Origin: Porifericola rhodea
Lineage (GTDB): Bacteria > Bacteroidota > Bacteroidia > Cytophagales > Cyclobacteriaceae
DNA: 64,000 bases
NCBI RefSeq assembly: GCF_030506305.1
Contig: NZ_CP119421.1
Span: 4,418,501 to 4,482,500, forward strand
Direction of reading: 5' to 3'
The position numbers and the translations under genes are program-made. Under the pieces are notes generated by a model. That model was not told the DNA's origin, did no database searches, and worked only from the letters and a program-made list of their open reading frames with translations. Below, piece after piece: positions 36,329-44,927 of the stretch (positions are counted from its first letter, which is position 1; every line of letters starts with the position of its first letter).

Positions 36329-36988
36329 ATGCCTTTTTCACTCAAACATATAAAAAAAGAACCTGGCCAGAAGTCTGAGGGTAAGCCTCCAATGTTAATT
36401 ATGCTGCATGGACTAGGAAGTAATGAGCAGGATCTCTTCTCATTTGCCCCCCTTCTTGACCCTAAATTTTTAATTGTAAGCGTACAGGCCCCAATTTCTT
36501 ATGGTTTTGGTGGCTACGCCTGGTTTAACATTGATTTAACTAGTGGTATCCCTAGTGCTAATATTCAGCAGGTTATGCATGCCCGTCGCTTGCTCAATAG
36601 TTTTATTAATGAAGCTATAGACACTTATGATCCGGATCTGGATCATATTTATCTATGCGGTTTTAGTCAGGGTGCCATCATGAGTTATGCCAGTGCTTTT
36701 AGTGAGCTATCTCAGATAAGAGGAATTGTAGCTATGAGCGGTTATATTTTACGAGAGCTTACCCCTCAGGTGAGTTTCAGACCTAAATTGAGAAAGCTAA
36801 AAGTGTTAGCCACACATGGTACTCAAGATCAGGTTTTACCCATCTTTTTGGGCAGGGCTACTAACGATTATTTGCGCACACTGCAATTAGATTACACTTA
36901 CAAGGAGTATGAAATGGCCCATGAAGTAAACATGGACTGTCTAAATGATGTAAAGCAATGGCTATCAGATCAGGTAATTGAACTGTAG
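36329..36988 (+). CDS. Alpha/beta hydrolase, phospholipase/carboxylesterase family (219 aa)
   Basis: A cytoplasmic esterase of the abhydrolase_2 group. Motifs are LIMLHGLGSNEQD (oxyanion region), the nucleophile Ser in CGFSQGAIMS, the acid Asp in HGTQDQVLP and the C-terminal His in MAHEVN. I chose the ATG at 36329; a TTG lies twelve codons upstream. Length is typical for the family, whose members hydrolyse carboxyl esters, lysophospholipids or thioesters. It diverges from the oxidoreductase at 35105 and stands alone. Confidence 0.9.
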   Translation: MPFSLKHIKKEPGQKSEGKPPMLIMLHGLGSNEQDLFSFAPLLDPKFLIVSVQAPISYGFGGYAWFNIDLTSGIPSANIQQVMHARRLLNSFINEAIDTYDPDLDHIYLCGFSQGAIMSYASAFSELSQIRGIVAMSGYILRELTPQVSFRPKLRKLKVLATHGTQDQVLPIFLGRATNDYLRTLQLDYTYKEYEMAHEVNMDCLNDVKQWLSDQVIEL

Positions 36989-37018
36989 ATACCAGAAACT
37001 TAAGCCTGCTGCTACTAT

Positions 37019-37207
37019 TTATCGGAATAGCTTAATACCTGCCGAAAAGAATATAATTCCTAATACAGCGGGTATGATCGCTTTCATCGCGCTGATTTCA
37101 GTATCAAAAACTATAATAGACCCTGAAATCATAGCGTAAACCGAAACAAGAAGGATGGCCGTACCTAATAGAGTAAAAAATATGCCGAAGGCTTTCTGAA
37201 TATCCAT
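37019..37207 (-). CDS. Small two-helix membrane protein (62 aa)
   Basis: Two hydrophobic helices at about residues 7-27 and 43-60, separated by an acidic loop (VFDTEISAMKA), make this a probable inner-membrane hairpin protein. No family is recognised. It is convergent with the esterase gene, with 30 bases between. A clean ATG and the helix pattern support it. Confidence 0.65.
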   Translation of the reverse strand: MDIQKAFGIFFTLLGTAILLVSVYAMISGSIIVFDTEISAMKAIIPAVLGIIFFSAGIKLFR

Positions 37208-37297
37208 TAAAAAAATCTTTTATTAGTATACTTCTGTAATAAGGTAAATCTATAGTTCAGATTAAAGTTTGGCGGAGGCTGCTAATTATAACAGCTT

Positions 37298-37684
37298 TTA
37301 TTCGTCATCTTTAAATGGAACCATTTTAACGGGCAGCTTAAGAATTTCTTTAAAGTCTTCACCAGACTCTCGCATATCATCATCCTCTACATCGTAATGC
37401 CACTCCAGTGTTACATCATTACCGTCGGTATAGATTTTTTCCAGTTTTCTTAAAATGTCTATTAAACACTTAGAGGAACTCGTATTAAAATATTCAAGTT
37501 TTACAAGAAAATTAGTACGTGAGTTTGGCTCCTGACGATAGGCATCCATCCACTGCATCACTGAAGCATAAAAATCCACTGAGTTTTCAGGAATTGATCT
37601 ACCATTTATTTCAAATACTCCCTGCTTTGGATCAAGCTTTATTTCCGGTGTACGGGCGGTTTTGCTTAGATATAAACTGTTCAT
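37298..37684 (-). CDS. SiaC-like (DUF1987) regulatory phosphoprotein (128 aa)
   Basis: The family block is clear: KTARTPEIKLDPKQGVFEINGRSIPEN at the start, then LEYFNTSSSKCLIDILRKLE. Thr68 in the NTSSSK segment aligns with the threonine phosphorylated in Pseudomonas SiaC, a partner-switching protein that controls a diguanylate cyclase. The protein is cytoplasmic, of normal size, and acidic at the C-terminus (DVEDDDMRESGED). The usual partners (SiaA phosphatase, SiaB kinase, SiaD cyclase) are not next to it, so it is an orphan here. Confidence 0.85.
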   Translation of the reverse strand: MNSLYLSKTARTPEIKLDPKQGVFEINGRSIPENSVDFYASVMQWMDAYRQEPNSRTNFLVKLEYFNTSSSKCLIDILRKLEKIYTDGNDVTLEWHYDVEDDDMRESGEDFKEILKLPVKMVPFKDDE

Positions 37685-37950
37685 GCAATGATAAAATTAT
37701 GAGCAGTAAAATTAAGTATTCAATTGTACTTTCAATGAATTATGCACAAAGACTTTAGCAGTTGAGCTAAAATGTAAGCAGACAATTCTATTAAAAATGT
37801 ATCTAATTTTGTTATTTCCAGTTTATCTATGGTGGCATGACAACTAAATTTCGTCAACTCAAAATATTATTTATCATTCAATGATTAATTTTGTTTAAAT
37901 ATTACTTATAATCTATTAAACAAAAAAATTCAATACACAGTTAGCAAATC

Positions 37951-38358
37951 ATGAAAGTAAGTGTATTCAGAAAGGAACATTTTAATGCAGCTCATCGGCT
38001 TCACAATCCTGAGTGGTCAGAAGAGAAAAACAGATCTGTATTTGGCAAATGTAATAACCCTAATTATCACGGGCATAACTATGAGCTTATCGTTAAAGTA
38101 AGCGGTTATCCAGACCCTCAAACAGGCTATGTATGTGACATGAAGTGGTTAAGTGATCTGATCAAAAAAGAAGTCACCAAAAAATTTGACCATAAAAACT
38201 TAAATTTGGACGTAGAAGACTTCAAAAAGTTGAATCCGACCGCTGAGCATATTGCCATCGTGATTTGGAATAAACTGAGAGCTCACATTGATGAAGAACT
38301 TGATTTAAAAGTAACCTTATATGAAACTGAAAGAAACTTTGTTGAATACCCGTCCTGA
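37951..38358 (+). CDS. 6-pyruvoyltetrahydropterin synthase-type enzyme (PTPS/QueD family, 135 aa)
   Basis: The enzyme converts 7,8-dihydroneopterin triphosphate made by FolE. Zinc ligands are His15 (NAAHRL), His40 and His42 in HGHNY, and the catalytic Cys34 sits in KCNNPNYHGHNY. The spacing C-x5-HGHNY and DHKNLNLDV match eukaryotic-type PTPS (tetrahydrobiopterin pathway) rather than the C-x3-H spacing of QueD, so PTPS activity is favoured. A C-terminal Glu in LYETERN completes the active site. It overlaps folE by 38 bases and heads an operon of folE and an SDR. Databases may still label it QueD; a queuosine role cannot be excluded. Confidence 0.88.
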   Translation: MKVSVFRKEHFNAAHRLHNPEWSEEKNRSVFGKCNNPNYHGHNYELIVKVSGYPDPQTGYVCDMKWLSDLIKKEVTKKFDHKNLNLDVEDFKKLNPTAEHIAIVIWNKLRAHIDEELDLKVTLYETERNFVEYPS

Positions 38359-39013
38359 AGATTACGAAAACGCACAAGAAGTAGGCGAAAACCATATATC
38401 AACCTCTACCGAGACCCCTTTAAGACCAGATGCATTTGAAAAAGATGATGCGCTTAAGATAGAGCTTATAGCAAAGCATTTTCGCGAAATTATGCACATT
38501 CTTGGTCTTGACCTCAATGATGATAGTCTGAAAGGCACCCCTCTGCGGGTAGCTAAAATGTACGTGGAGGAGATTTTCAGTGGTATTAAACCCGAAAATA
38601 AACCCCACGCTACCCTATTTGAAAATAAATACAAGTACAATGAAATGCTGGTAGAAAAAGATATAACGTTTTTCTCAAGCTGCGAACATCACTTTGTACC
38701 TATTACTGGTAAAGCCCATGTGGCTTATATCTCTAATGGTTATGTAATTGGTTTATCTAAAATCAATCGTATCGTGCAGTACTTTGCCAAAAGGCCTCAG
38801 GTACAGGAGCGCATGACCATGCAGATTGCTACCGAATTAAAAGAAGTATTAAAAACAGAGGATGTAGCTGTAGTCGTTGATGCTGCACATATGTGTGTAT
38901 CATCACGTGGCGTACAGGATGTTACCAGTAAGACTATCACATCATATTATGGGGGTAAATTTGAGCAGGAAGATCGTAAGAAAGAATTCCTGAATTACCT
39001 AAACTTAAAATAA
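38321..39013 (+). CDS. folE: GTP cyclohydrolase I (230 aa)
   Basis: FolE converts GTP to dihydroneopterin triphosphate, the first step of folate and biopterin synthesis. The core is intact: DSLKGTPLRVAKMY, the zinc-binding SSCEHHFVPITGKAHVAY with its Cys and His, GLSKINRIVQYFAKRPQVQERM, and the second Cys in AAHMCVSSRGVQD. An N-terminal extension of about 40 residues is variable in the family. The start ATG at 38321 lies inside the preceding gene, so translation is coupled. The neighbour order PTPS-folE-SDR makes a biopterin-like branch likely, though folate synthesis must also use this enzyme unless another copy exists. Confidence 0.96.
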   Translation: MKLKETLLNTRPEDYENAQEVGENHISTSTETPLRPDAFEKDDALKIELIAKHFREIMHILGLDLNDDSLKGTPLRVAKMYVEEIFSGIKPENKPHATLFENKYKYNEMLVEKDITFFSSCEHHFVPITGKAHVAYISNGYVIGLSKINRIVQYFAKRPQVQERMTMQIATELKEVLKTEDVAVVVDAAHMCVSSRGVQDVTSKTITSYYGGKFEQEDRKKEFLNYLNLK

Positions 39014-39014
39014 T

Positions 39015-39734
39015 ATGAATGATTTTGATCATAAGAATATTGCCATCATAGGTGGTACATCCGGCATAGGTGCTGCAATTGTGCAGGAGCTTATGCAGAC
39101 TAAAGCTAATTTGTATCTGGCTTGCAGGTCTGAACCAGCCGAAGATATCAAGGATAAAGTAACACATATTAAACTTGATGTACTCAACATTGGTGAGGAG
39201 CTAAACGAGTTGCCTGACGAGTTGCATGGTCTGGTTTATTGCCCGGGTACTATTACTCTAAAACCTTTTCAGGGTCTGAAGGCTGAAGATTATATGAATG
39301 ATCTTCAGATCAATGTGCTGGGGGCTATCAAAGTAATTGAGCAAAGTATTAAAAAGCTAAGAAACGCCAAAGGAGCCAGCATTGTGCTATTTAGCACAGT
39401 GGCGGTTCAGGTAGGACTAAACTATCATACCTCTGTTGCTACTGCTAAAGGTGCTTTGGAGGGATTTGGGAGATCACTGGCTGCTGAGTTTGCTTCTAAA
39501 CACATTAGAGTAAATTTAGTAGCCCCATCGCTAACAGATACTCCACTTGCCAGTAACTTGCTCTCTTCGGACGAAAAAAGAGAAGCATCTGATCAGCGCC
39601 ATCCGTTGGGTAGATATGGTAAACCCGCCGATATTGCAAACATGGTGATATACTTATTATCAGAAAAAAGCAGTTGGATTACCGGTCAGGTAATGCACAT
39701 TGATGGAGGTCTATCATCATTAAAAACGCTATAA
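39015..39734 (+). CDS. SDR family protein of the pterin operon, missing the usual catalytic Tyr (239 aa)
   Basis: An SDR-fold protein with the cofactor motif GGTSGIG (about residues 13-19), VYCPG in place of NNAG, Ser in LFSTVAV, and SVATAK where the classical YxxxK would be: Val takes the place of Tyr, while the Lys is kept. A Tyr four residues earlier (NYHTSV) might substitute. The C-terminal GQVMHIDGG is normal. The gene starts 1 base after the folE stop, so it is cotranscribed. By position it could act as a sepiapterin- or dihydropterin-reductase-like enzyme, but the altered motif weakens that; it could also be a regulatory or binding protein. Confidence 0.82.
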   Translation: MNDFDHKNIAIIGGTSGIGAAIVQELMQTKANLYLACRSEPAEDIKDKVTHIKLDVLNIGEELNELPDELHGLVYCPGTITLKPFQGLKAEDYMNDLQINVLGAIKVIEQSIKKLRNAKGASIVLFSTVAVQVGLNYHTSVATAKGALEGFGRSLAAEFASKHIRVNLVAPSLTDTPLASNLLSSDEKREASDQRHPLGRYGKPADIANMVIYLLSEKSSWITGQVMHIDGGLSSLKTL

Positions 39735-39754
39735 TAATCAGCACACCTATTTTA

Positions 39755-39792
39755 AAAAAGTTTAATTTTTACGTTTAAAAGTTAAACTTTTT
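39755..39792 (+). terminator. Terminator of the pterin operon
   Basis: AAAAAGTTTAA (39755-39765) pairs with TTAAACTTTTT (39782-39792) around a 16-base loop. It lies 20 bases after the SDR stop and marks the end of the PTPS-folE-SDR unit. Confidence 0.7.
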
Positions 39793-39877
39793 CTTTTATA
39801 AACGGTATCTTATAGTATCCTATACTTACGGATTCTCTCAATTACGAAAGTATAGAGCAATAATATCCTGATTGTAT

Positions 39878-40141
39878 ATGAGAACCCCACCAGAAGCTTA
39901 TTTAATATTTAAGGAAGAACTAAAAAAGGTAGAGTTGGAAAAGGCTCGCCTTAAAGAAGTTTATGAGAGCAAGCTTAGCGAGATGAATGAAGAGCTTGGC
40001 TTTCTTAAAGAACAGATTATGTCCCAACAGGATATGATGAAAACAACTATAGAATATGCTACCAAACTGGAAGATGAACTTTCATCACTAAAGAAGCAGA
40101 TTCGGGAGGATAAGAGCAAACAAAAGAACAGCTTCCATTAG
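39878..40141 (+). CDS. Small coiled-coil protein (87 aa)
   Basis: The protein is almost one long charged helix with heptad hydrophobics (LKKVELEKARLKEVYESKL then LGFLKEQIMSQQ and LEDELSSLKKQ), predicting a coiled coil over about residues 10-80. No family or catalytic motif is recognised. I chose the ATG at 39878 (MRTPPEAYLIF); a TTG is two codons upstream. It opens a run of same-strand genes that continues with an unknown protein, a flavin reductase and an exonuclease. Confidence 0.7.
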   Translation: MRTPPEAYLIFKEELKKVELEKARLKEVYESKLSEMNEELGFLKEQIMSQQDMMKTTIEYATKLEDELSSLKKQIREDKSKQKNSFH

Positions 40142-40186
40142 TTTTTTTAAATGTATTATAGAACTATCTAATAGCCGGTATTTAGT

Positions 40187-40636
40187 ATGAAAAATTTTGC
40201 CGAAAACCAGATTAGCCCATACGAATTTACAGATTACTTTAACTCACGATTCGCACAGGTAACATATATTAAAGATTTAAAGATCGTAATTTGTAAACTA
40301 AAGTCTGAGTATGTGCCTATTGAGCACTTTAAAGATACTTTCTATAAAATTAGCGAACTGGTAGAAGCTGGGTTCAACCAAAAGTTTGTCTTTGATAAAC
40401 GAGCCTTAAAAGCTTTTCATCAGCCATCTATGGAGTGGTATTTTGTTGAGTGGAAAACCAAAATGTACGAACATGGACTTAAAACTCATCGCAAAATTCT
40501 ACCTCCGGAACCCTGGTTCAAAAAGTCTGTAGATATTGCTAAAGAGCAGATTTACCGTCACCACCCGAACTTGCCAGTCATAGATAAGCTGGACATTAAG
40601 TATTGTAACACCCTAGAAGAAGCAATAGAAAACTAA
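40187..40636 (+). CDS. Hypothetical protein, possibly STAS/SpoIIAA-like (149 aa)
   Basis: No family is firmly recognised. The pattern of short strands and helices (KDLKIVICKLKSEYV, FKDTFYKISELVEAG, KFVFDKRALKAF) resembles the STAS/SpoIIAA-like proteins common in Bacteroidota, with a C-terminal segment rich in His and Trp. It is cytoplasmic and without a signal peptide. Its stop codon shares one base with the flavin reductase start (TAATG), so the two are translationally coupled. Confidence 0.7.
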   Translation: MKNFAENQISPYEFTDYFNSRFAQVTYIKDLKIVICKLKSEYVPIEHFKDTFYKISELVEAGFNQKFVFDKRALKAFHQPSMEWYFVEWKTKMYEHGLKTHRKILPPEPWFKKSVDIAKEQIYRHHPNLPVIDKLDIKYCNTLEEAIEN

Positions 40637-41262
40637 TGCAACATATCTCCAGAGATGACATTGAAGCTTATGATAAAAGGTATAGGACACAGTTTATCAA
40701 CTCTTTAACCGGTTTCAAAAGCGTAGCCTTAATCGGCACTCAAGACCAAAACAACAAAACTAATCTTGCTATTTTTAGTCAGATTATCCATGTAGGAGCC
40801 AATCCACCTTTAATCGGAGTACTTTTCAGGCCTCATACGGTTAACCGCCATACTCTGGAGAACATCCTGGAACTTAAGGATTTTACAATTAATCATATCC
40901 CGGCTTGTCATGTACAGTCTGCGCATCATACCAGTGCACGCTGGGAGCAATCTGAGTTTGAGAGCTGTGGTTTTACCCCCGATTATGGTCCTATCATTAA
41001 AGCACCATATGTAAAAGAGTCTAATGTACAGATCGGCTGTAGCTATGTAGAACGGCAGAATATTCAGGCAAATGATACCGTATTTGTCATTGCCGAAATC
41101 AAAGAAGTAAGATTAATAGACTCAGTAGTATCCGAAGATGGATTTATTGATTTGGAAACAGCAGGTTCTATAACCTGTTCCGGACTTGATAGCTATCATA
41201 CCACAAATAGTATTGGGCGCTATAGTTATGCCAAGCCAAACGAAAAACCGCAGGAATTGTAA
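40636..41262 (+). CDS. Flavin reductase-like FMN-binding split-barrel protein (208 aa)
   Basis: The flavin-reductase (DIM6/NTAB) family uses FMN to reduce substrates or flavin. Recognisable pieces are the N-terminal GFKSVALIGTQDQNNKTNLAIFSQ, the GVLFRPHTVNRHTLENI block that binds FMN phosphate, and DFTINHIP. Length is normal. The ATG overlaps the stop of the upstream gene by one base. No monooxygenase partner is nearby. The position between an unknown protein and a DNA exonuclease gives no clear pathway. Confidence 0.87.
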   Translation: MQHISRDDIEAYDKRYRTQFINSLTGFKSVALIGTQDQNNKTNLAIFSQIIHVGANPPLIGVLFRPHTVNRHTLENILELKDFTINHIPACHVQSAHHTSARWEQSEFESCGFTPDYGPIIKAPYVKESNVQIGCSYVERQNIQANDTVFVIAEIKEVRLIDSVVSEDGFIDLETAGSITCSGLDSYHTTNSIGRYSYAKPNEKPQEL

Positions 41263-41271
41263 CCCTTACCA

Positions 41272-42294
41272 ATGTCACAGCTCATTGAATTTACCAAAAA
41301 AGGGCTTTACTGCCCTCAGGCAGATGTTTTTATAGACCCGTGGTTACCGGTAGACAAAGCAATTATTACACATGCACACTCAGACCATGCACGCTGGGGT
41401 CATAAGTATTATTTAGCACATCACAATTCGGCAAGCATTCTCAAATACCGCCTGGGGCAAGACATACATCTGGAGACATTAGCCTATTCTGAAACTGTAG
41501 ATATTAATGGTGTGACTGTAAGCCTACACCCGGCAGGACATATCTACGGATCTGCACAAATAAGATTAGAGTATGAGGGAGAAGTATGGGTGGTTTCTGG
41601 AGATTATAAACTGGAAAATGATGGATTTTCCACTCCTTTTGAGCCCATAAAATGCCATAGCTTTATTACCGAATCAACTTTTGGTTTACCCATCTACCGC
41701 TGGCGCCCTCAGCAGGAAGTAGCAGAAGAGATTAATGCATGGTGGCATGCAAATCAGGAGGTAGGCAAAGCTTCTTTGATTGGAGCATATTCCTTAGGCA
41801 AAGCTCAGCGTATCTTACAAAGTATCAACCAAAGCATTGGTCCCATTTTGCTACACGGAGCAGTGTATAATACGAATCAGGCTTTAATTGAAGGGGGCGC
41901 TCCTTTAAAGCATTTTCCCAAACTCACAGCAGAGACAGATAAAGATACTATCTCCAAAGCATTAGTAATAGCTCCGCCTTCAGCTACTAGTAGCACCTGG
42001 GCTCGTAAGTTAAGACCTTTTAGTACAGGCATAGCTTCTGGCTGGATGCAAATCAGAGGAATGAAAAGAAGACGGGCGGCGGATCGGGGTTTTGTTGTAT
42101 CTGATCATGCAGACTGGAATGACCTTAACAAAGCCGTAGGAGCAACCGAAGCAGAAAATGTATACGTAACCCACGGCTACACTTCAGTTTTTAGCAGATG
42201 GCTTAGGGAGAAAGGTATAGCGGCTCAGGAAGTAGAGACGCTATACGAAGGGGAACTGGCTGAAATGAACCAGTCCGAAGATTCAGAAGCTTAA
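41272..42294 (+). CDS. Ligase-associated DNA exonuclease, metallo-beta-lactamase fold (340 aa)
   Basis: This belongs to the ligase-associated DNA exonuclease family (TIGR04122), a beta-CASP type nuclease. The metal motif HAHSDH is at residues 34-39, HPAGHIYGSAQI carries the next histidine, SGDYK the following Asp, and VVSDHADW and THGYTSVFSRWL lie near the end. In many Bacteroidota this gene is next to an ATP-dependent DNA ligase and a DExH helicase; neither is here. It starts 9 bases after the flavin reductase, so it is the last gene of that run. It probably works in DNA end processing. Confidence 0.9.
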   Translation: MSQLIEFTKKGLYCPQADVFIDPWLPVDKAIITHAHSDHARWGHKYYLAHHNSASILKYRLGQDIHLETLAYSETVDINGVTVSLHPAGHIYGSAQIRLEYEGEVWVVSGDYKLENDGFSTPFEPIKCHSFITESTFGLPIYRWRPQQEVAEEINAWWHANQEVGKASLIGAYSLGKAQRILQSINQSIGPILLHGAVYNTNQALIEGGAPLKHFPKLTAETDKDTISKALVIAPPSATSSTWARKLRPFSTGIASGWMQIRGMKRRRAADRGFVVSDHADWNDLNKAVGATEAENVYVTHGYTSVFSRWLREKGIAAQEVETLYEGELAEMNQSEDSEA

Positions 42295-42295
42295 T

Positions 42296-42442
42296 TCAGC
42301 TCCTTAATTTTTTCTTAATAACATAGTAAGCTCCATCTACCAGAGCTCCTAAAAGGTAATTTTTTATAGGTCTTTGCTGTAGTACTTTCAGTATTAGAAC
42401 ACCTGCACCTACACTTGCTATTATTCTTATTAATCCATTCAT
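42296..42442 (-). CDS. Small membrane peptide (48 aa)
   Basis: A short reverse-strand gene with an ATG start at 42442 and a TGA stop at 42296-42298, one base away from the stop of the convergent exonuclease. The peptide starts MNGLIRIIASVGAGVLILKV, so it has one glycine-containing hydrophobic helix (about residues 4-20), then a second weaker amphipathic part (KNYLLGALVDGAYYVI) and a basic end KKKLRS. This pattern resembles small YtxH-like or holin-like inner-membrane proteins, but no family is assigned. It could be a chance frame, though its composition is well balanced. Confidence 0.5.
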   Translation of the reverse strand: MNGLIRIIASVGAGVLILKVLQQRPIKNYLLGALVDGAYYVIKKKLRS

Positions 42443-42647
42443 ATTTTTCAAATTTTATAATGCTAACTTTTACAGGAGTTGATTGTTAGAAATCTTTAAA
42501 AAATTATGCAATTGACTTATGGAATACAATTGAACAAAATACCGGGCTTTAAGAAAACTAAAAATCATTTTTAAAAAGCAAGTCTTCTTCTATATTAGCA
42601 CCGCTAATCATTAAAATTCAACATACAACTTAAAATTATTCATATTT

Positions 42648-44858
42648 ATGCATAGCATAGTTTACGTAGTTCCTGCTCTGGGAATACTGGCCTTGGTATA
42701 CACTGCTGTTCGCTCCTCATGGATTAAGCGCCAGGATGCCGGAGATAAAAACATGAAAGAATTAGCTGAGTACATCGCCAATGGCGCGATGGCTTTTTTA
42801 AAAGCTGAATGGAAAGTACTCACTTATTTTGCTATTATAGCATCTATCCTTTTAGCCTGGTCAGGTACACTTGTAGAAACTTCCAGCCCTGTCATCGCAA
42901 TATCATTTATTATTGGTGCTTTCTTTTCTGCTCTTGCAGGATATATAGGTATGAATATCGCGACCAAAGCAAATGTACGTACCGCTCAGGCTGCCCGTAG
43001 CAGCCTTTCCAAAGCTCTGAAGATTTCCTTTGCCGGAGGTACTGTTATGGGACTAGGCGTAGCTGGTCTGGCAGTTCTTGGCTTAGGCGGCCTATTTATC
43101 GTATTTTTTCAGCTATACGTAGTAAGTACCGGGGCTTCCGTCAATGGTATAGAAATGGAAAAAGCATTGGAAGTACTTGCAGGCTTCTCCCTGGGAGCTG
43201 AAAGTATTGCCCTTTTTGCACGTGTAGGCGGTGGTATTTATACAAAAGCAGCAGATGTGGGCGCCGACCTGGTAGGTAAAGTTGAGGCTGGTATTCCTGA
43301 AGATGACGTACGTAATCCAGCTACAGTAGCCGACAACGTAGGTGACAATGTTGGTGATGTTGCCGGTATGGGTGCTGACCTTTTTGGGTCCTATGTAGCT
43401 ACAATATTAGCCACAATGGTATTAGGTAGAGAGATTGTATCGCAGGATAATTTTGGTGGTATAGGTCCGGTACTGCTTCCTATGCTAATTGCTGGTGTAG
43501 GCTTAGTTTTTTCTATTGTTGGTACTTTTCTGGTACGGGTCAACAAAGAAACCGACAGTGTACAAAAAGCGCTAAATATGGGCAACTGGTCTTCCATTAT
43601 TTTAACAGTGATAGCTTCCTATTTCATAGTTAGTGCCCTATTACCAGAAAATATGGTTATTCGTGGCTTCAGCTTTACTTCAATGGATGTATTTTGGGCT
43701 ATCTTTGTAGGTTTAATAGTAGGAGCTCTAATGAGCATTATTACGGAATATTATACCGCTATGGGCCGGCGTCCGGTTAACTCTATCGTACATCAATCTT
43801 CTACCGGGCACGCTACCAATATTATAGGAGGCTTAGCGGTAGGCATGGAGTCTACGGTACTACCTATTTTTGTTCTTGCAGGAGGTATTATTGCTTCATA
43901 CAGCTTTGCCGGTTTATATGGGGTGGCAATCGCAGCAGCAGGTATGATGGCGACTACTGCCATGCAATTGGCAATTGATGCCTTTGGTCCGATAGCCGAC
44001 AATGCCGGAGGTATAGCCGAGATGAGTGGACTGCCTGAAGAAGTTAGAGGGCGCACAGATAATCTGGATGCCGTAGGAAATACTACTGCTGCTACCGGAA
44101 AAGGCTTTGCCATTGCTTCTGCGGCTCTTACCGCGCTGGCTTTATTCGCGGCTTTTGTAGGAGTAGCAGGTATTGACAGTATAGACATCTACAAAGCACC
44201 AGTATTAGGCGCGCTATTCGTAGGAGCTATGATACCTTTTATATTTTCGTCATTAGCAATAGCTGCCGTAGGTAAAGCCGCAATGGACATGGTGCAAGAA
44301 GTAAGACGCCAGTTTAGAGAAATACCGGGCATAATGGAACACAAAGCTACACCAGAGTATGAAAAATGCGTGGAAATTTCCACTCAGGCTTCCATACGAG
44401 AAATGATAGCTCCCGGCGCTATTGCATTGCTTGCTCCATTACTGGTAGGTTTTGGCCTGAAAGGGGTTTTTGCAGATACTTCTTCAGCAGAAATTTTGGG
44501 TGGAATGCTGGCAGGTATTACTGTTTCCGGAGTACTAATGGGAATGTTTCAGAACAATGCCGGAGGTGCTTGGGATAATGCTAAAAAATCCTTTGAAAAA
44601 GGGGTTAAAATAGATGGAAAAATGGAATACAAAGGCTCTGAGGCTCACAAAGCTTCAGTAACTGGTGATACAGTTGGAGACCCCTTTAAAGATACTTCAG
44701 GTCCATCTATGAACATACTTATCAAACTTACTTCTATCGTAGCACTCATTATCGCACCACATATTTCTGTTAATGATGCGGCCCATCTGGGTGAAAGTAT
44801 TGAAGAACCGGCTGCTAAAGAGATAGTAGTTCAAGATGAGAACCTTTCACAAAAATAA
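42648..44858 (+). CDS. hppA: Membrane-bound K+-stimulated pyrophosphatase, probably Na+- or H+-pumping (736 aa)
   Basis: This integral enzyme couples pyrophosphate hydrolysis to cation export. It has about 15-16 membrane helices and the family signature [18 protein letters not shown] starting at Asp203, continuing into [30 protein letters not shown] (residues 477-486) carries Ala where K+-independent enzymes have Lys, which marks it as K+-dependent. Whether it pumps Na+ or H+ cannot be decided by eye. The C-terminal [15 protein letters not shown] motif is present. Length is normal plus a short tail. It is transcribed alone with a terminator just downstream. A soluble pyrophosphatase lies 3 kb away. 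Confidence 0.95.
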   Translation: MHSIVYVVPALGILALVYTAVRSSWIKRQDAGDKNMKELAEYIANGAMAFLKAEWKVLTYFAIIASILLAWSGTLVETSSPVIAISFIIGAFFSALAGYIGMNIATKANVRTAQAARSSLSKALKISFAGGTVMGLGVAGLAVLGLGGLFIVFFQLYVVSTGASVNGIEMEKALEVLAGFSLGAESIALFARVGGGIYTKAADVGADLVGKVEAGIPEDDVRNPATVADNVGDNVGDVAGMGADLFGSYVATILATMVLGREIVSQDNFGGIGPVLLPMLIAGVGLVFSIVGTFLVRVNKETDSVQKALNMGNWSSIILTVIASYFIVSALLPENMVIRGFSFTSMDVFWAIFVGLIVGALMSIITEYYTAMGRRPVNSIVHQSSTGHATNIIGGLAVGMESTVLPIFVLAGGIIASYSFAGLYGVAIAAAGMMATTAMQLAIDAFGPIADNAGGIAEMSGLPEEVRGRTDNLDAVGNTTAATGKGFAIASAALTALALFAAFVGVAGIDSIDIYKAPVLGALFVGAMIPFIFSSLAIAAVGKAAMDMVQEVRRQFREIPGIMEHKATPEYEKCVEISTQASIREMIAPGAIALLAPLLVGFGLKGVFADTSSAEILGGMLAGITVSGVLMGMFQNNAGGAWDNAKKSFEKGVKIDGKMEYKGSEAHKASVTGDTVGDPFKDTSGPSMNILIKLTSIVALIIAPHISVNDAAHLGESIEEPAAKEIVVQDENLSQK

Positions 44859-44891
44859 TTTTGAGTTGGGTTTTAGAAAAATAAACATCGG

Positions 44892-44922
44892 AGCTGTTCC
44901 TTAATCGGAACAGCTTTTTTTT
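44892..44922 (+). terminator. Rho-independent terminator of hppA
   Basis: AGCTGTTCC pairs perfectly with GGAACAGCT around TTAATC, followed by a T7 run. Confidence 0.88.
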
Positions 44923-44927
44923 ATTGC

